This document shows positions 35,001 to 47,200 of a stretch of DNA of 64,000 bases, one piece after another. This stretch comes from Mesocentrotus franciscanus. Taxonomy: Eukaryota; Echinodermata; Echinoidea; Camarodonta; Strongylocentrotidae. Each line of letters starts with the position of its first letter. The stretch's first letter is position 1. The DNA lies in NCBI GenBank assembly GCA_037976565.1, contig CP137684.1, positions 21,862,814 to 21,926,813 on the forward strand. The letters run 5' to 3'. A program made the position numbers and the translations under genes. Below the pieces are notes generated by a model that worked only from the letters and a program-made list of their open reading frames with translations, did not search any database and was not told the DNA's origin.

Positions 35001-36248
35001 TATGGTATGTTTAAAAAAGTGAATGTACATGCAGTATAAAGATTAGCCTTATCTCAAGGACATTGTTTGGAAATTTTTTGATTATTTGCCTTGAATTTAT
35101 ACGACCTTCCGTGAATATAGGGGTATTTTTTCACGAAAGTTCATGTAACCCAACAAACTGACCCGACGCGAAGACCCAATGGAACAAAGTAAGCCGCTAA
35201 GAAAATACTCTCCTTTAATAATTAGTGTACCTTTAGGCCAATCCAGAAAAAGCGGTTGGGTATGTTTTCCTCCAAGAAGATTTGTTCATGATGAGATCCT
35301 ATGTACACAGGGTGCATTCCAAGGCTCTCACATAATGACTTAGAGATGAAAAAGCTGGACTTATTTTCAGAGAAGTGATAGCAAGACACATTGCTTATCC
35401 CAGTGGCCAGATCACAACCTGTAAATTCAGAATTAAAAAAAGAATAATCAACGAATGGTAAGGAGTAGAGGTAAAGGCATATAAGGCAGGAGAGGGGTGA
35501 GAAGGATTGAGGCTGCATCCCCAGAGTCATACGTGTAGACTGATAGCCCACGAGACTGACAAAACAACGATAGACAAAATAAAATATGATGAAGAAAAAG
35601 TCGGCCTCGTAGTTTGCCGGTCTCGTGGTCCGTCAGTCCTATCAGTCAAGTTAACCCTCTGTAATAAGGCTAGACGGAATACTGGAATGATATTACTGAT
35701 ATATTGAATTTTCAATAAAGTTGGCAGACATTGTCGGTCTCAGACTGATAGAGAAATATCGATCACGTGTGCTGTCGGTCTTGTGGGCTGTCGGACTCGT
35801 GAGCTGTCAGTCTCATTGGCTGATGATCTCGTGCGTTGTTATTTTCGTGGGCTGTAGCTGCACCTCAATCAATACCAATATTCGGGCAGCTGTCACCTCA
35901 CGTTCGCGCAGCGATATGCGCATATAACATTATGAATGGGCAGTGATATTACCGTTAATGCTCATGAGAGTGCATTTTAATGAAAAAATATATATATTTT
36001 TTTTAACTACTGACAGTGAATCGTCGTTTTAATAATCTAAAAAGTTAATATTCGGGCAAGAGGAATCGATGTAAGCAAGCGAGAAGAGCAAACAGGTAAT
36101 TGTAATGTGGAGAATATTGAATTAAAAAGAAATCTGAAATCAGAAATATAATATTGTACGTTCGCTTACCTTGGCATGCAGTTTTTACTGCGCTGCATGA
36201 AACTTGGTTGACAAAGAGAACAACGAGAATACAAATAGACAGCTCCAT
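31764..36248 (-). CDS. Secreted C-type lectin domain protein (exons read 36248 to 31764)
   Basis: Exon 1, 36248-36170: ATG, signal peptide MELSICILVVLFVNQVSCS, donor GTAAGC, phase 1. Exon 2, 35418-35231: CDLATGISNVSCYHF ... SLCESLG ... FFWIGLK, donor GTACAC, phase 0. Exon 3, 33547-33361: VAWLDGSNLTYTNFRYS ... VIVCFGMASWTGYQW ... NCAITRSYICEQE, donor GTAAGT, phase 1. These give the CTLD scaffold (WIGL, the C3/C4 cysteines and ICE end). The EPN/QPD and WND sugar/Ca2+ motifs are absent (YQW replaces WND). A Ser/Thr-rich exon ending at 31764 probably follows in frame. An upstream in-frame ATG at 36320 would spoil the signal peptide, so I chose 36248. Downstream exons are not found. Inferred role: extracellular recognition or adhesion, not necessarily carbohydrate binding. 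Confidence 0.75.
32221..32334. mobile_element. Small MITE (ACACACTAAGAAATAA ends)
   Basis: ACACACTAAGAAATAAAGGT at the left pairs with ACCCTTATTTCTTAGTGTGT at the right, spanning about 114 bp in the presumed lectin intron. TA-rich flanks would fit a Tc1/mariner-type insertion, unproven. Confidence 0.7.
33655..33860. repeat. (GTA)n trinucleotide microsatellite
   Basis: AGTAGTAGTAGT runs with CGT interruptions, in the lectin intron just upstream (on the minus strand) of exon 3. Confidence 0.95.
34748..35195. mobile_element. ~450-bp element with ~65-bp imperfect TIRs
   Basis: The left end GGCTTAGTTCGTTTCATCGG ... TCTTCGCGTCGGGT ... ACACGAACTTTCATGAAAAA is mirrored by the right end TTTTTTCACGAAAGTTCATG ... 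ACCCGACGCGAAGA ... GAACAAAGTAAGCCG. It contains CCCGACACTTT motifs. It sits in the lectin intron between 35230 and 33548, about 35 bp from the exon 2 donor. Confidence 0.75.
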
Positions 36249-37317
36249 CTGGCCATAAACCAAAATCAAGAGAGAAAAAAATATCGGATACTCGTTGCAA
36301 ATCAACAATGGAGGATGCACAGAAAAGGAGTTAGTTAGTGAAACGGCCTATGAATTTAAATGCACTTTGACAGACTAAATTGAAAAAAGGAATCATAAAA
36401 TGTGTCTTCATATAAAATATTTTAAGTTGCCCTCATTTGTAAAAAAATAAATGGATCAAAATAATAAAAGAACGAAAGGATTAGTGAACGAATAAATGTT
36501 TAAATAAATATTTACATACACAATTAAACAAATATATGTAAGTAATAAGTAATCAAATATTTAATCTATTTATTAATAATCATTGATTATATTTTGAGAA
36601 TGTTGAAGGGATGCTGAGCTTTAAAGTGAATTAATGATGAAAAATAACCATGTACAAATAAGATAAACCCTTGTAAGACGGCCATATGGATCCTAATCAA
36701 ATGACTGGCGTAAAGCCGGTCACACGGTCTACTTTATTTTCACTATCTAACTGATCCTGTTTTCTTCTTTTCAGAATTCTTATAAAAACCGTGTAAAACT
36801 TCATAAAAATGAAAGTGAAATAACTGACCGAGAGGCGGAGGGTCTTTTTAAACGATTACATTTTCACAGCCACATTCACCAGGCATTTTAATTTTTTTTA
36901 ATTAAGCGGTTATAATAAAGATATGGGCAATTAAAGAATATTTAAATCTTATTGCTAAACTATTGCATTGAGCTCCGTGCTGATTTTGCTTTAGATAGAT
37001 TACATCAGTCGATAACTTTAACATTATCGAAGCCTCCCTCCGTGTCGCATCGAGCTGCCTTCTAGTTAGCTTACAGTATGGCTTGTACACTTGTAGCAAT
37101 ACGTATGTTCTGTAAAATATATCACAATAATGATACAACTATGTATCAACTAATTACCCAGCGCGCAAAGAAAGGCCCAACTTACCTCAGTGAAATAAAG
37201 ATCTATATTCTCAATACTGCTTGAAGATTAGTTTTTAAACGGTTCTTCTTGATATGGTTCGACTCAAATCAGTTCCCGAATTACATGTTGTAATGAACTC
37301 ATCACTGAAGTAAATTG

Positions 37318-37546
37318 CAGTGGCGTAGTTTAGGGGCACAAGAGGGAATGTGCTTCTCTAATCGAATGGTGAAAATCGGAATAGCTGGAAAAGAGAGAAA
37401 AGGAAAGAGAGAAAACGAAAGAGAGAAGGAGATTGGGTCGATAAAAAAAAAAATGTAAATCCGCATTTCATTTTCAGAGAAAGACCGGTGCCATCCCCCA
37501 ATCATTCAAGTCTAACCTCCATGGGTAAACACACGCTACACCGCTG
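37318..37546. mobile_element. Candidate hAT-type MITE
   Basis: CAGTGGCGTAG at the left and CTACACCGCTG at the right are imperfect inverted ends of the CAG type. The adjoining 8-mers (GTAAATTG, GGTATCCT) do not match, so the insertion is old or the call is wrong. Confidence 0.4.
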
Positions 37547-38079
37547 GGTATCCTTCAGTCTAGTATTCAACTGAGAGGATATTAATTTAAAATGACATAA
37601 TCTGCACTATAAAATACATTAACGTATTTCCGTCGAAACATGAATGATAGATTCAATCGAGGTGCTTATTTTCAATAAAAGATTTGGTAATCCATTAACA
37701 TCACGTTAGCTTCAAACACATGACCTCGTTCTATTTTTATGAACGGATAGATTGATTGAATTTCATACCCAAATTAATCAATTTGAGTAGTGGGATATGA
37801 ACTAAAATTTCAATATGTAATAGTTATATCAACGATAGATGGGATTTCTTTAATAAGTGAATAAATCTCAAGGCTTATATGGCTCTTTATTCCGTTTCAC
37901 GTTGATGTCATTAATTGATTGAAATGCCATACATCATTATCCTGATCGACGGGTTCGAGAAGTGGTTGTAATTTTGCCCTACCGAATTTTCATTATATTT
38001 CAAAGCGCTGATTTGATTAAACAAAAAAAAAAACAATCAAATTTGCAAGTCAACTGTATCATAAGTTCTCTTTTTCGAT

Positions 38080-38335
38080 TTCTCTCTCTCTGTCTCTCAC
38101 TCTTTTTCTCTTTTACCCCGGTCGCTCCCATACCCATATCGCCCCCTCTCTCTGTATATTTCCCTCCCTCTCTTATTCTGGCTCTCCCGTACATTCTCCC
38201 AATATGTCTCACTCTCTTTCTCATTCTCTCTCTCTCTCTCTCTCTCTGTCCCCCATCATACACACACACGCACACGCACGCACACAAACAGACACATACG
38301 CACGCACATCTAGACGCACACCCACTCTCTCACAA
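38080..38335. repeat. (CT)n and (CA)n microsatellites
   Basis: CTCTCT tract to about 38250, followed by CACACACGCACACGCACGCA. A GA-rich partner tract lies at 38580-38720. Confidence 0.9.
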
Positions 38336-38977
38336 ACTCGTTCTTTGAAATTTCCCCTTTTTAATCCTCTCACCATTTCGCTCTGCTTCTTGCTATGGGC
38401 CTATCTTTTATTTGTGGCATTTTTAAAGACATTTTTTCTCTGTCATTTCCTCCGACACTCACGCTCTCCTTGCGTGAGGGGTGCGTGAGGTGTGTGCGTG
38501 TGTGCGTATCGGTGGCGGTCTATATGTGTGAAGTATATGTGTACTAGTGAATGGAATCAAATGGAGGAATAGGGAGAGATATTGAGATTGAGAGAGAGAG
38601 AGAGAGAGAGTGAGACTGAGAGATAGAGACATAAGGAGAGAGAGAGAAAGAAAGAAAGAGAGACGGAGAGACAGATATATATAGAGAGAGAAAGGGAGAG
38701 AGAGAGAGAGATAGGAGGGTGGGAGGAGGGGGGGGGGACTGGATATACGAATATATGTCTAGAATGATATGGAGAAGTAAATTATTTCGGGAATATATGA
38801 TCATTTGATAAATTAGTATAATCTTGTCCTTTCGAACAAGTATCTTTTCAAAGCACAGGTGAAATAAAAACAGAAGCACACTTATCTGTTTTTTAAAGAG
38901 GGCACTTTGGAGTGTATACTTTAATAAATTATACATACTTATCAAATACCAATATTCACACTAAATTGAATCTATAA

Positions 38978-39130
38978 TAATAATAATAATGATAACCTGG
39001 ATTTACATAGCGCTTAGTACAGAATACCGTCTCTAAGCGCTTTACAGATATTATTACGCCGGTCATCGGATTCATTCACGCATAATGTGCACCATCTCCA
39101 CTCCCTGGGAGTATTCCTACCGTGACGGCA
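38978..39130 (-). mobile_element. SINE 3' portion (minus strand)
   Basis: ATAATAATGATAACC tail, then TTACATAGCGCTTAGTACAG, CTTTACAGATATTATTACGC, CGGTCATCGG and CTCCCTGGGAGTATTCC, all matching the 3' half of the SINE at 2754. The tRNA-like part is missing here. It could belong with 39590-39752 if something inserted between them. Confidence 0.65.
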
Positions 39131-39589
39131 CAGGCAATTGCTAACACAAATGCTATTCTGATAATACATTCATAAAACATTTTCTGCTGCAAGGCGTAAG
39201 TTACAAAACTCCTGAAGAATACATATTTTATAAATTGCATGAACGAAGGGAAACATCAATATTCTCGGAAACAAATAAGCTCTGCCTTAATCACAATAAT
39301 GACTTTTGAAGACTATAAAAAAATAAAAAAAAAAAAAAAAAAAAAAAATTAAGAGTAGAATATATTGTCTCATGTGGTCACTCAAATTCCCTAAAAAGGT
39401 CATTGGAGTATTATAAGCCATTATTTGGTCATTGCATTCCAACCGAACTTAGAAGAATAAGACTAAGAAATAAGAATATTGATAATAATAATAATAATAA
39501 TTACAATAATAATAATTGGGTATAATTAACCATGGGTAGCCACATCAGTATTAATACTGATGTTCTGCTCTTCATGTATGCTCTGCAGT

Positions 39590-39752
39590 TTTTTATTACC
39601 CCAGCATTTACCGTCAGGAAATACACCTGGATGGAGAGTGGCAAATGCAGATTAACATCTTCTCAAAGGTCGTTAGGGCCGGGCTTGGAGTCGAACCCGC
39701 AACCCTTGGATTGGGAGTCAAGTGAATGAACCACGATACCATGACACCTCCA
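39590..39752 (-). mobile_element. tRNA-derived SINE, 5' portion (minus strand)
   Basis: Minus strand: GGAGGTGTCATGGTATCGTGG (A box) and GGGTTCGACTCC (B box). The body CCACTCTCCATCCAGG is shared with the copies at 2754 and 14907. Confidence 0.75.
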
Positions 39753-40892
39753 CAAAGTGAACGGTAGAGAAGTCAAGCTGTCTCAGACACATCTTAATTT
39801 GATAAACGCCCTCGTCGGCATGATCCTATTCTAAGAATATCCTCAACACCAAAATACCTACTTCTTGGCAGATAATCAACTTCATGAAAATCAAATTAAA
39901 ATTTAATCTAAAACCTTTCGTTCTTGGTGCAAGAAACTCCCGGATAATGAGTGCATGAACCAAAATGTATTTGGTAGGGCTTACTTCATCAAGTTTAAAG
40001 TATTCGACATTCTTAGACTTCTTATGAGATTTATCTCAATACCAGTTATAACGGTTATAACATGTTTATGCACAGAAAAAAAAGCTTAAATGATAAATCA
40101 CCATTTAAAAAGGCCTAGGAGTGAAAACATTTTGAAAATGGTAGACTTCTAACACTGTTACTATTTAGGATTCTACCTTTATAATGTTGAATCCAGCATG
40201 CTAAAAAAAACCTCATTCAACCATTTTGAAACTGTTCTTACTCCTCGGCTATTTTAAATGTCGTTTTTAACATTTAATCTTTTTTTTAGTGATTCAAATT
40301 ATCAACAAGAGAGTTTGGTAACAAACGGTAAAAATTGCCTCCTAGAATATTATATCACTGGTATTTGGTTGAGACGGTGAACAAAAAAACGCCTTTTCGG
40401 TCGATATTAGAATATTTTACAATTACGTGAACATCACGAAACAAAATCTATATCGATATTATTTTAAATATCATATAAATGATTCAAGCGAATGGAAATT
40501 TCAACTTACAATTCGATAAAAATAAACAAGATGTAGAGCTTTGTGGCCTAGACTTGTGAAGTTGACTTGGCCAGATATTCCGATCTCATTCAACAAACCT
40601 CTCTATTCTTCATCGTTTCTCTGTATAGACTCTTTAACTAAATAAAAATATCTCCCATTTAGAATTTGTATTAAAAAAAAAAAAATACAGATTAGTGTAG
40701 CTCGAAGTAACGTACACATATACTATTAATTTTATATAAAGAGCTGGAATGGGAGCTTACAAATTACCACAAGGTACAAAATATAAATATACATTTTCTG
40801 CTGCCAAGATGTTTAGTTGCCTGCATATGTGCTTGTTTTTTTTTTTTTTTTGGTTTTTGGTCCTGTGGCTTTGAAAGTAGGCTTAATTTCTT

Positions 40893-41105
40893 TCATTTCA
40901 TTTCATTTATTTTCATATTTCTCATGTTACATATACATTTCAAAATAAAGTGCAAGTTTTTTTGCTGTGATGAAATGAGAATCAAAGATACATAATAAAT
41001 AACATAGAGATAAGTGGCCAATATAGAGTACTGATTTAACTGAGAGAAATATGGGACCTATATAAAAGCAAGCTTGTAAAGCTGTAGGCCCCGGTGACAA
41101 AAATA
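40893..41105 (-). mobile_element. LINE-like 3' end with (AAATG)n tail
   Basis: On the minus strand it ends in AAATGAAATGAAATGAAA. The 5' part GGGGCCTACAGCTTTACAAG resembles the start of the copy at 42830-43055. No coding part survives. Confidence 0.5.
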
Positions 41106-41119
41106 GTGGTCTTTTTCAT

Positions 41120-41720
41120 TTCATTTCATTTATTTATTTAAGCACGGAGGCCTACCTCAGCCCATGGACTGTTCTTCCGTAGGGCTGTGCATACATAAAA
41201 ACATACAATATCAAAATAACATATATACAACATAATACAACATAATGATAAAATAAATATATACAAAATAAATACAACAAACACTAAAAATACATATGAA
41301 ATGCTTAAAGGGGACGGGGATTACTCATCAATGGCTCTTGATTCCATATACTTATTTAGATTACATTTGAAATTCATATATGACAACTCACGTTTAAGTT
41401 CTTGTGAAATAGAGTTCCAGCACTTCGCACCAAAATAACTAAAGCACTTTTTCTTGAAACATGTTCTCAATTGGTAACGAATGGAAGACGGATATAAATA
41501 GTGACCACTCCAAATAAATCAAAAAATAAAAGGGATAGAAAAAAGAACCATCCGGTGGTGTTGTTTATATGTTCTTTCCTTTTCTTCCATATATACAACA
41601 TTTGAACATGTACTTAAATTATTGTACAATGGGTGCTCAGCCGGTAAACGAACATTACAGGTAATATTAAAATGACTAAATTTGTACATACATATACAAT
41701 TATACATATACAAACATTAC
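41120..41720 (-). mobile_element. LINE RT C-terminal fragment with 3' UTR
   Basis: The minus frame reads FKKKCFSYFGAKCWNSISQE and LKRELSYMNFKCNLNKYMES, stop, i.e. the F.Y.GAK.WN..P C-terminus of CR1/L2/Jockey-type ORF2. A 3' UTR and (AAATG)n-type tail at 41120 follow. Upstream, broken frames include RLPAEHPLYNNL. Truncated at the 5' end. Confidence 0.7.
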
Positions 41721-42124
41721 AAAAATGAAGTGAGCAAGCGCTTTGTGTCAGCCGTCGCATTCTCGGATATAAAAAGTAAGGATGATTTTATAATTTTTTT
41801 TTTAGACGTATTTCCGAAAGCACGACAGCCAAAACCCAATACAATTAGAATTGTGTTCTGGGTTTCATGAAGACAATTACTATTTCAAAATGACCGCTTC
41901 ATGTGTATCTAACAGTCACTTCTTTTCTTGGTTCTGCGAGCTATATCAGTTTCGCAAACTGATTGTAGATGCGCCCTGCTCAAATTAATGGAAATCGGTT
42001 TCTAACAACCAGCGATGGTTCCCTCAGATTAAACAATGCCAAATAAACACGGTGACTGCTAACGTATTATTCGGGAGAAAGCATTATTGGAGCCATACTT
42101 GCTGTCAGGTGGCACTGCAAGGGT

Positions 42125-42150
42125 ACTTGTGTGTGTGTGTGTGTGTGTGT
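42125..42150. repeat. (TG)n microsatellite
   Basis: Pure GTGTGT run of about 26 bp. The surrounding 41880-42825 shows no recognised gene. Confidence 0.9.
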
Positions 42151-42824
42151 AGGTTACTCAGGGTCTGTCATCGCCTGTTCAGACCCAGAAGGGCTTTAAC
42201 TATGTGTTATAAAGTTAGTTAACGCCCGTCTATCATAAACATACGCTATATTTGGTTTGCCAGGGGCGTGTCTCCTGTCCCCCCCCTCCTGAACCGCCAC
42301 TCAACAACAAAATCAAATATAATTAACTCCTTGCGAACAACTATTCTAGTGTTCGTCACAATGTCTTACCAATGCTTGATGATAAAAACGTAAATTCTTT
42401 CAAATTCATTCAAATGTTATGCGTCGCAAACTTGTTTACGTTCTCAAACTTTATACAAGGCATGTGATGAGCTGCAGGCTATGTGTCCCGTTTGTCAGTT
42501 AGTCAAATGTGCACTGCTCTGTGCGCGGCTACCGTATCGACATAAATCAGATCACAGCGCATGTTTCCATTGAAGCTTATCGTAAGGCTATACAAATATA
42601 AATGTACATGTCAATGGTTTTAAGTCAAACATCATTATTTCAATAAATCATTGATTATTTAATGAAAGCATTCTCTTGTTTGCTGAGGTCGTTATTTCTA
42701 TCTATCTTATTATATTCTACATTTCTCTTAAAGCATAGGCCTATAAGCTCCCATGCCTAGTTTGAAGTAGATAAATATTTGCAGCTCAACAGCAATTAAT
42801 ACAAATATATTTTACATTTTTTCA

Positions 42825-43055
42825 TTTCATTTCATTTATTTTCCACATTAAACACCAGAAAAAATATACAAGGTAATCAAATACATTGTACAGATTTGAC
42901 ACGTAAAGCAAATTAAAAACAGATACATAAAACATAAAATAACAAGGAAAATCTATATACATCGGTTAACAGACATCAAACATTAAAACATAACAAATGT
43001 GAATAATGTAGATGGGGTTAGAAAAGGCGAAGCTTATCGAGTCTAGCCCCGGTAG
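42825..43055 (-). mobile_element. LINE-like 3' end with (AAATG)n tail
   Basis: Minus strand runs from CTACCGGGGCTAGACTCGAT to a terminal AAATGAAATGAAATGAAAAA. Same tail and similar 5' block as the copy at 40893. Non-coding. Confidence 0.5.
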
Positions 43056-43060
43056 CAATG

Positions 43061-43282
43061 AAGGGGAAGTCCACCCTGAGAATGTGTGTAGCCAAGTAAA
43101 GGCAGAGAGAAAAAAGAATATGTCCCATTGAAAAAGACAAAGCCATGACTCCCGACGCCGCGACTAATCAGTCCACGACCCCATTCCCAACCAGAAACAA
43201 CCCAGCCCCCACTGACCCGCCCCTCCTTCCTCCCCACCTCCACCCAAACCAAAAAACCCATCCTCAGGGTGGACTCTCCCTT
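43061..43282. mobile_element. MITE with AAGGGGAAGTCCACCCTGAG ends
   Basis: Left AAGGGGAAGTCCACCCTGAG and right CTCAGGGTGGACTCTCCCTT are inverted with two or three differences. The 222-bp interior is C-rich on the plus strand and non-coding. Confidence 0.8.
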
Positions 43283-44244
43283 AAATGTCTGGTTTGATAA
43301 TTAGATTAAATTGACCTGATGAAAAACATAGTTGCGATTTGAAACGTAATAATTATTAAAAAAATTAAAAATGACTATTTAGAATTGCAAAGATATTTTT
43401 TAAAATTTCAACTAATTGTTCAACAGATTGTTTGAGACTGTCATCTAAAGCAGACCAGTTCTGTATTAAATGCTATGCAAATTTTTAGAGTTGGGGTGTT
43501 GTAACAATGTACATCACTGTTGTATCTAATATTTGTGATCTCAATTCAAAATAAAAGAGGAATTGGTAGACCTGAAGACTATAGAAATTCCTGTTTTGTG
43601 TTTACTTTTATACATAGTTTATATTGATACCCTTGGCTGTTTAATCGATAAAATCAGGCACTATTTCACTAACCGTTCAATTTTCCAACTAACATGGTGA
43701 ATTTCGATTCAACACAATGTATATTACTGATCTTAACATGGTGAAGAAAGATATCAATTCAATACTTTAAACAAATGCAAATTTCACATGATTCTAGATT
43801 TACATTGAATTTTACAGAGTACATCACTTCATATTGATGAGTCACTTCGTATCATTTAAATGTGTCCAATAAACACTAAGCTTTGCCTTTACTATCAGCA
43901 TGATCAATGCGTTAATCACTTTATACAAAATTGCTTAGAATGTACAGTTCTCCTTGGTTATATGTATCACACTGTATACATAGTTAAATCCGTTACCGAC
44001 GTTGTTTGAAGCACTTCTATAATTATTCGAAGATTTCTTGAGGGCGATAGTGCCTGTTGAGCGTTCTTAATAAACGATGTGTTATAATATACAAAAGAGG
44101 TCAAATACAGAGGGTGAATGAGGAAGAGAGAGAGAGAGATAGAGAGTGAGAGAAAAAGAGGAGAATAGAAAGAGAGAGAGAGAGAAAAAGGGGGAGAATA
44201 GAGAGAAAGAGGAGAATATAAAGAAAGAGAAAGAGAGAAAGGGT
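43283..44244. other. 3' flank of the GRL gene; no gene seen
   Basis: AT-rich sequence plus a GA-rich tract (44118-44240) directly after the GRL stop codon. On the transcribed minus strand that tract is polypyrimidine. Confidence 0.4.
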
Positions 44245-47200
44245 CTAACCCTTTGAACAATTGCTCGGAAAAGGACCATTCCAGAAATCGACTTTCTGAT
44301 TGACATTCAACCGAGACCATGAAGACTGAAGAGTCAGATAGGGTCCAATCAAAGCAAAGACAAGGGTCCATCTGAGCTCTGGACTTCCAATATGATCGAT
44401 GTATGCTGTGTGTAGCTGAATAGCTGACCAGAAAGCGCGGTGTTGGTAGGACTGAATCCTTTCAAGGGCGTGGGAGAACCTCTGCCATAGGTATTCAAGA
44501 TTGATGCCACCGAGCGCTATGCAAGGGAAAGCAATGAACATAATCTTCTCTAACCAGATGAATATGTCTAGATACAGCTTAGCCTGCTTGTTAGAGGTAT
44601 CCTGGATGGTCTGTCCAGAGATTGCATAGTCCCAGGAGAGTTTCGTCAGGAGACCCCAAGAGGTCGTTATCATGGTAATTGCCATCCAGACACCCATCAG
44701 CTCTCGAAGAATGAGGTAGTCACGGTGTACGCGTCGTATCTCGCAACGCGCAGCGTCAACATCTCCTGTCAATGACGCGCGTTGTACATTGTTCACCACG
44801 CGATTGAGGTCGTGATGAAGTGACACGCGCTCGATGTACATTAAATACCAGAAGAGACCGTATGCTACCAGTGCCCATGCCGATGAAATGTCGCTGAAGA
44901 GAAAGTAATTCAGATGGCATTTATGATGGATGACCGCCCATGTTATTGCTCTTAAGATGGCCTGAGCCAACGGCCAACTGATGAACATCAACATGAATAA
45001 CGGCTTCAAGAGATGGCGATTCCTGGGAGAGCGTAGGACACAGACTCTCCGTAGCACATAGGCCATGTCAAGAGGACAGCGGTGCATTGCATCAAGACCT
45101 GGTAGCGCTGAGAGACGAATCAGCAAGGCATATAATGGACCGAAGAGAACTGGAAGAGTAAAAGTGACGTAGGAGATCATGTAGAGCATTTCGCTGGATA
45201 ACCCCCAAAAGTTGTATAAATACGTACCACCATCAACCAAGATAAGCATGGTCAGGGTAGAAAGGTAGAGAAGAGAAGCTAACTCGAGGAGAACATTCCG
45301 CCAGCCCCCTGTAAAGTAAAAGGTTCAAACATAGAACGATGAAGCCTACTCCTTAGTTGTAGACCTATCGGTGTTGGTCAAGGATGTAATGGCCGAACCA
45401 TAAGTAAGATCTGTGCTCTTTTGCTTAAAGTAGAATGAAATTACTCTTATGGGCAACAATTAAAAACTAAAGAATTTTGTATTCAAATTCAATATTCAAA
45501 TTTTATTGTCCACGTTAAAAAAACACAAAAATTTGGCCTCCACTGGCAGAAGATAACAATAAACAACATAAGAATACAATTTTATCTTCGGCCAGTCGAG
45601 GCCAAATTTCTGTGTTTTTTAACGTTCACAATAACATTTGAATCTTGAAACTTGAATCTTGAATACAACATGACCATGTGTAAGCTTTATAAGTAATAAA
45701 TAAAACAATATAGGCCTATCGATGAATTTTAAAAGAAAAAGGGAGTAGAAATAAATAAATAGACTTATGTGATACGTTGAATAAATAAATAAAATTGAAT
45801 AAAAGAAAAGAAAAGAACTTTACCCCCTCCCATCTCTCGCTAAGCGTAGGCCTTGTAGACTCTTATGTCACTCATCGCCCCCCATGAGAACAGTGTCTCC
45901 ATCCTATACCATTGACAATACGAAGTACATGGTTATCATACTCATCATTAAGATATTTTTAAAAGTCTTGAATTTATAAGTCGATGAAGGTTTGAATAAA
46001 GATTGAAGGGCAATTCCATTTGCGACATAGGCTTACACGTATATCTATTTCATCCAAAATTAGACACTTAGTAACTAACAGAAGTGATACCAATAAAACT
46101 AATACTCAATGTCATTATTTTCTTTGTTTTTTAAATAAACAAAGATCTATGTAGTACGAGACTCTTTACAATGAATGGCCAACAAGTGGAAATGAAAGCG
46201 AAACTCAATATAACGTGATTATTTTGATTAATTGCTCACGTGCCCGTGCCCCCAATCACCCCTTTTAAACTCAAGTGACATACCATAACGACATAACACC
46301 AAAGGGTCCATGCCCTTACCTCCTTTAAAGTTTTTTTCTTGCTTGCTTGTCAGTAGAAGAACAAATATTAGAATTTTGCCCTCTCTTTGAAAAAGAAGTG
46401 CTTGATCCGCCCCTGATTTCATAGGGCACGATTCGGATGAATGAGGGTTCGAACGTTTGTCCAAAATGTGCACTTTGTGAATAATGCACGCAAGTACAGA
46501 CTCTTGCATGGGTGATGTCTAGAAAGTTCTTTCCAAATAATTTTTTTCGTCACCGATCTAGAATTTCGACAGAAACATAATTATTTGAGGCTTAATGGTA
46601 ATAACATCATCAGTAGCACACAGCATGTGACTAATAAATTTATAAACAGTTTCATAGTTTAAAGTAATATGTATCATCTTTGTTGACGTATTTTATATCT
46701 GTCCAAAATCTAGGGATGATATATATTCCAACTTGTCAAGAATTGATCATTATTTATAAGGATTTAGTTATACTAATAATGCAATATTTCAACAGCATTT
46801 TTCCCCCAATCAATGCATCAGGAGACGTCCATTCCGGCAAAGCCACATTGATTTTACATCGTGAAAATTATCCTTGTTAGTTACTTCACCGGTTTTTATT
46901 TTGTTGAGTTGTTTTTGTTTTGTTGTTGTTGTTGTTTTTGTTTTGTGGGTTCGAAAGAACAATTTAACAAACTTGAATAAAAATCCAAAACATATTTGCA
47001 ACAAAACAATTAAAAAAAAAAATCACAAAAGGAATTTGTTTTCCGTCAACTATTTTTACCTAATGCATTAAAGGTACAAAATGAAAAGCAGTCACATATT
47101 TATAACAAAGAAGGAATCACCCAAAACTCACGTTTAGAAGTATTTTTCTTTTTCCCAGAAGGTTCAAACTTCAACGCAATGAAATCGATGTCGGTTGCGT

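Larger units (their letters stand above)
36320..41090. other. Gene-poor interval upstream of the lectin gene
   Basis: AT-rich. I see only the mobile elements and simple repeats listed separately: a candidate hAT MITE at 37318, CT/CA tracts at 38080-38330, GA tracts at 38585-38720, SINE parts at 38978 and 39590, and poly-A at 39330. No ORF with domain-like composition. Confidence 0.4.
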
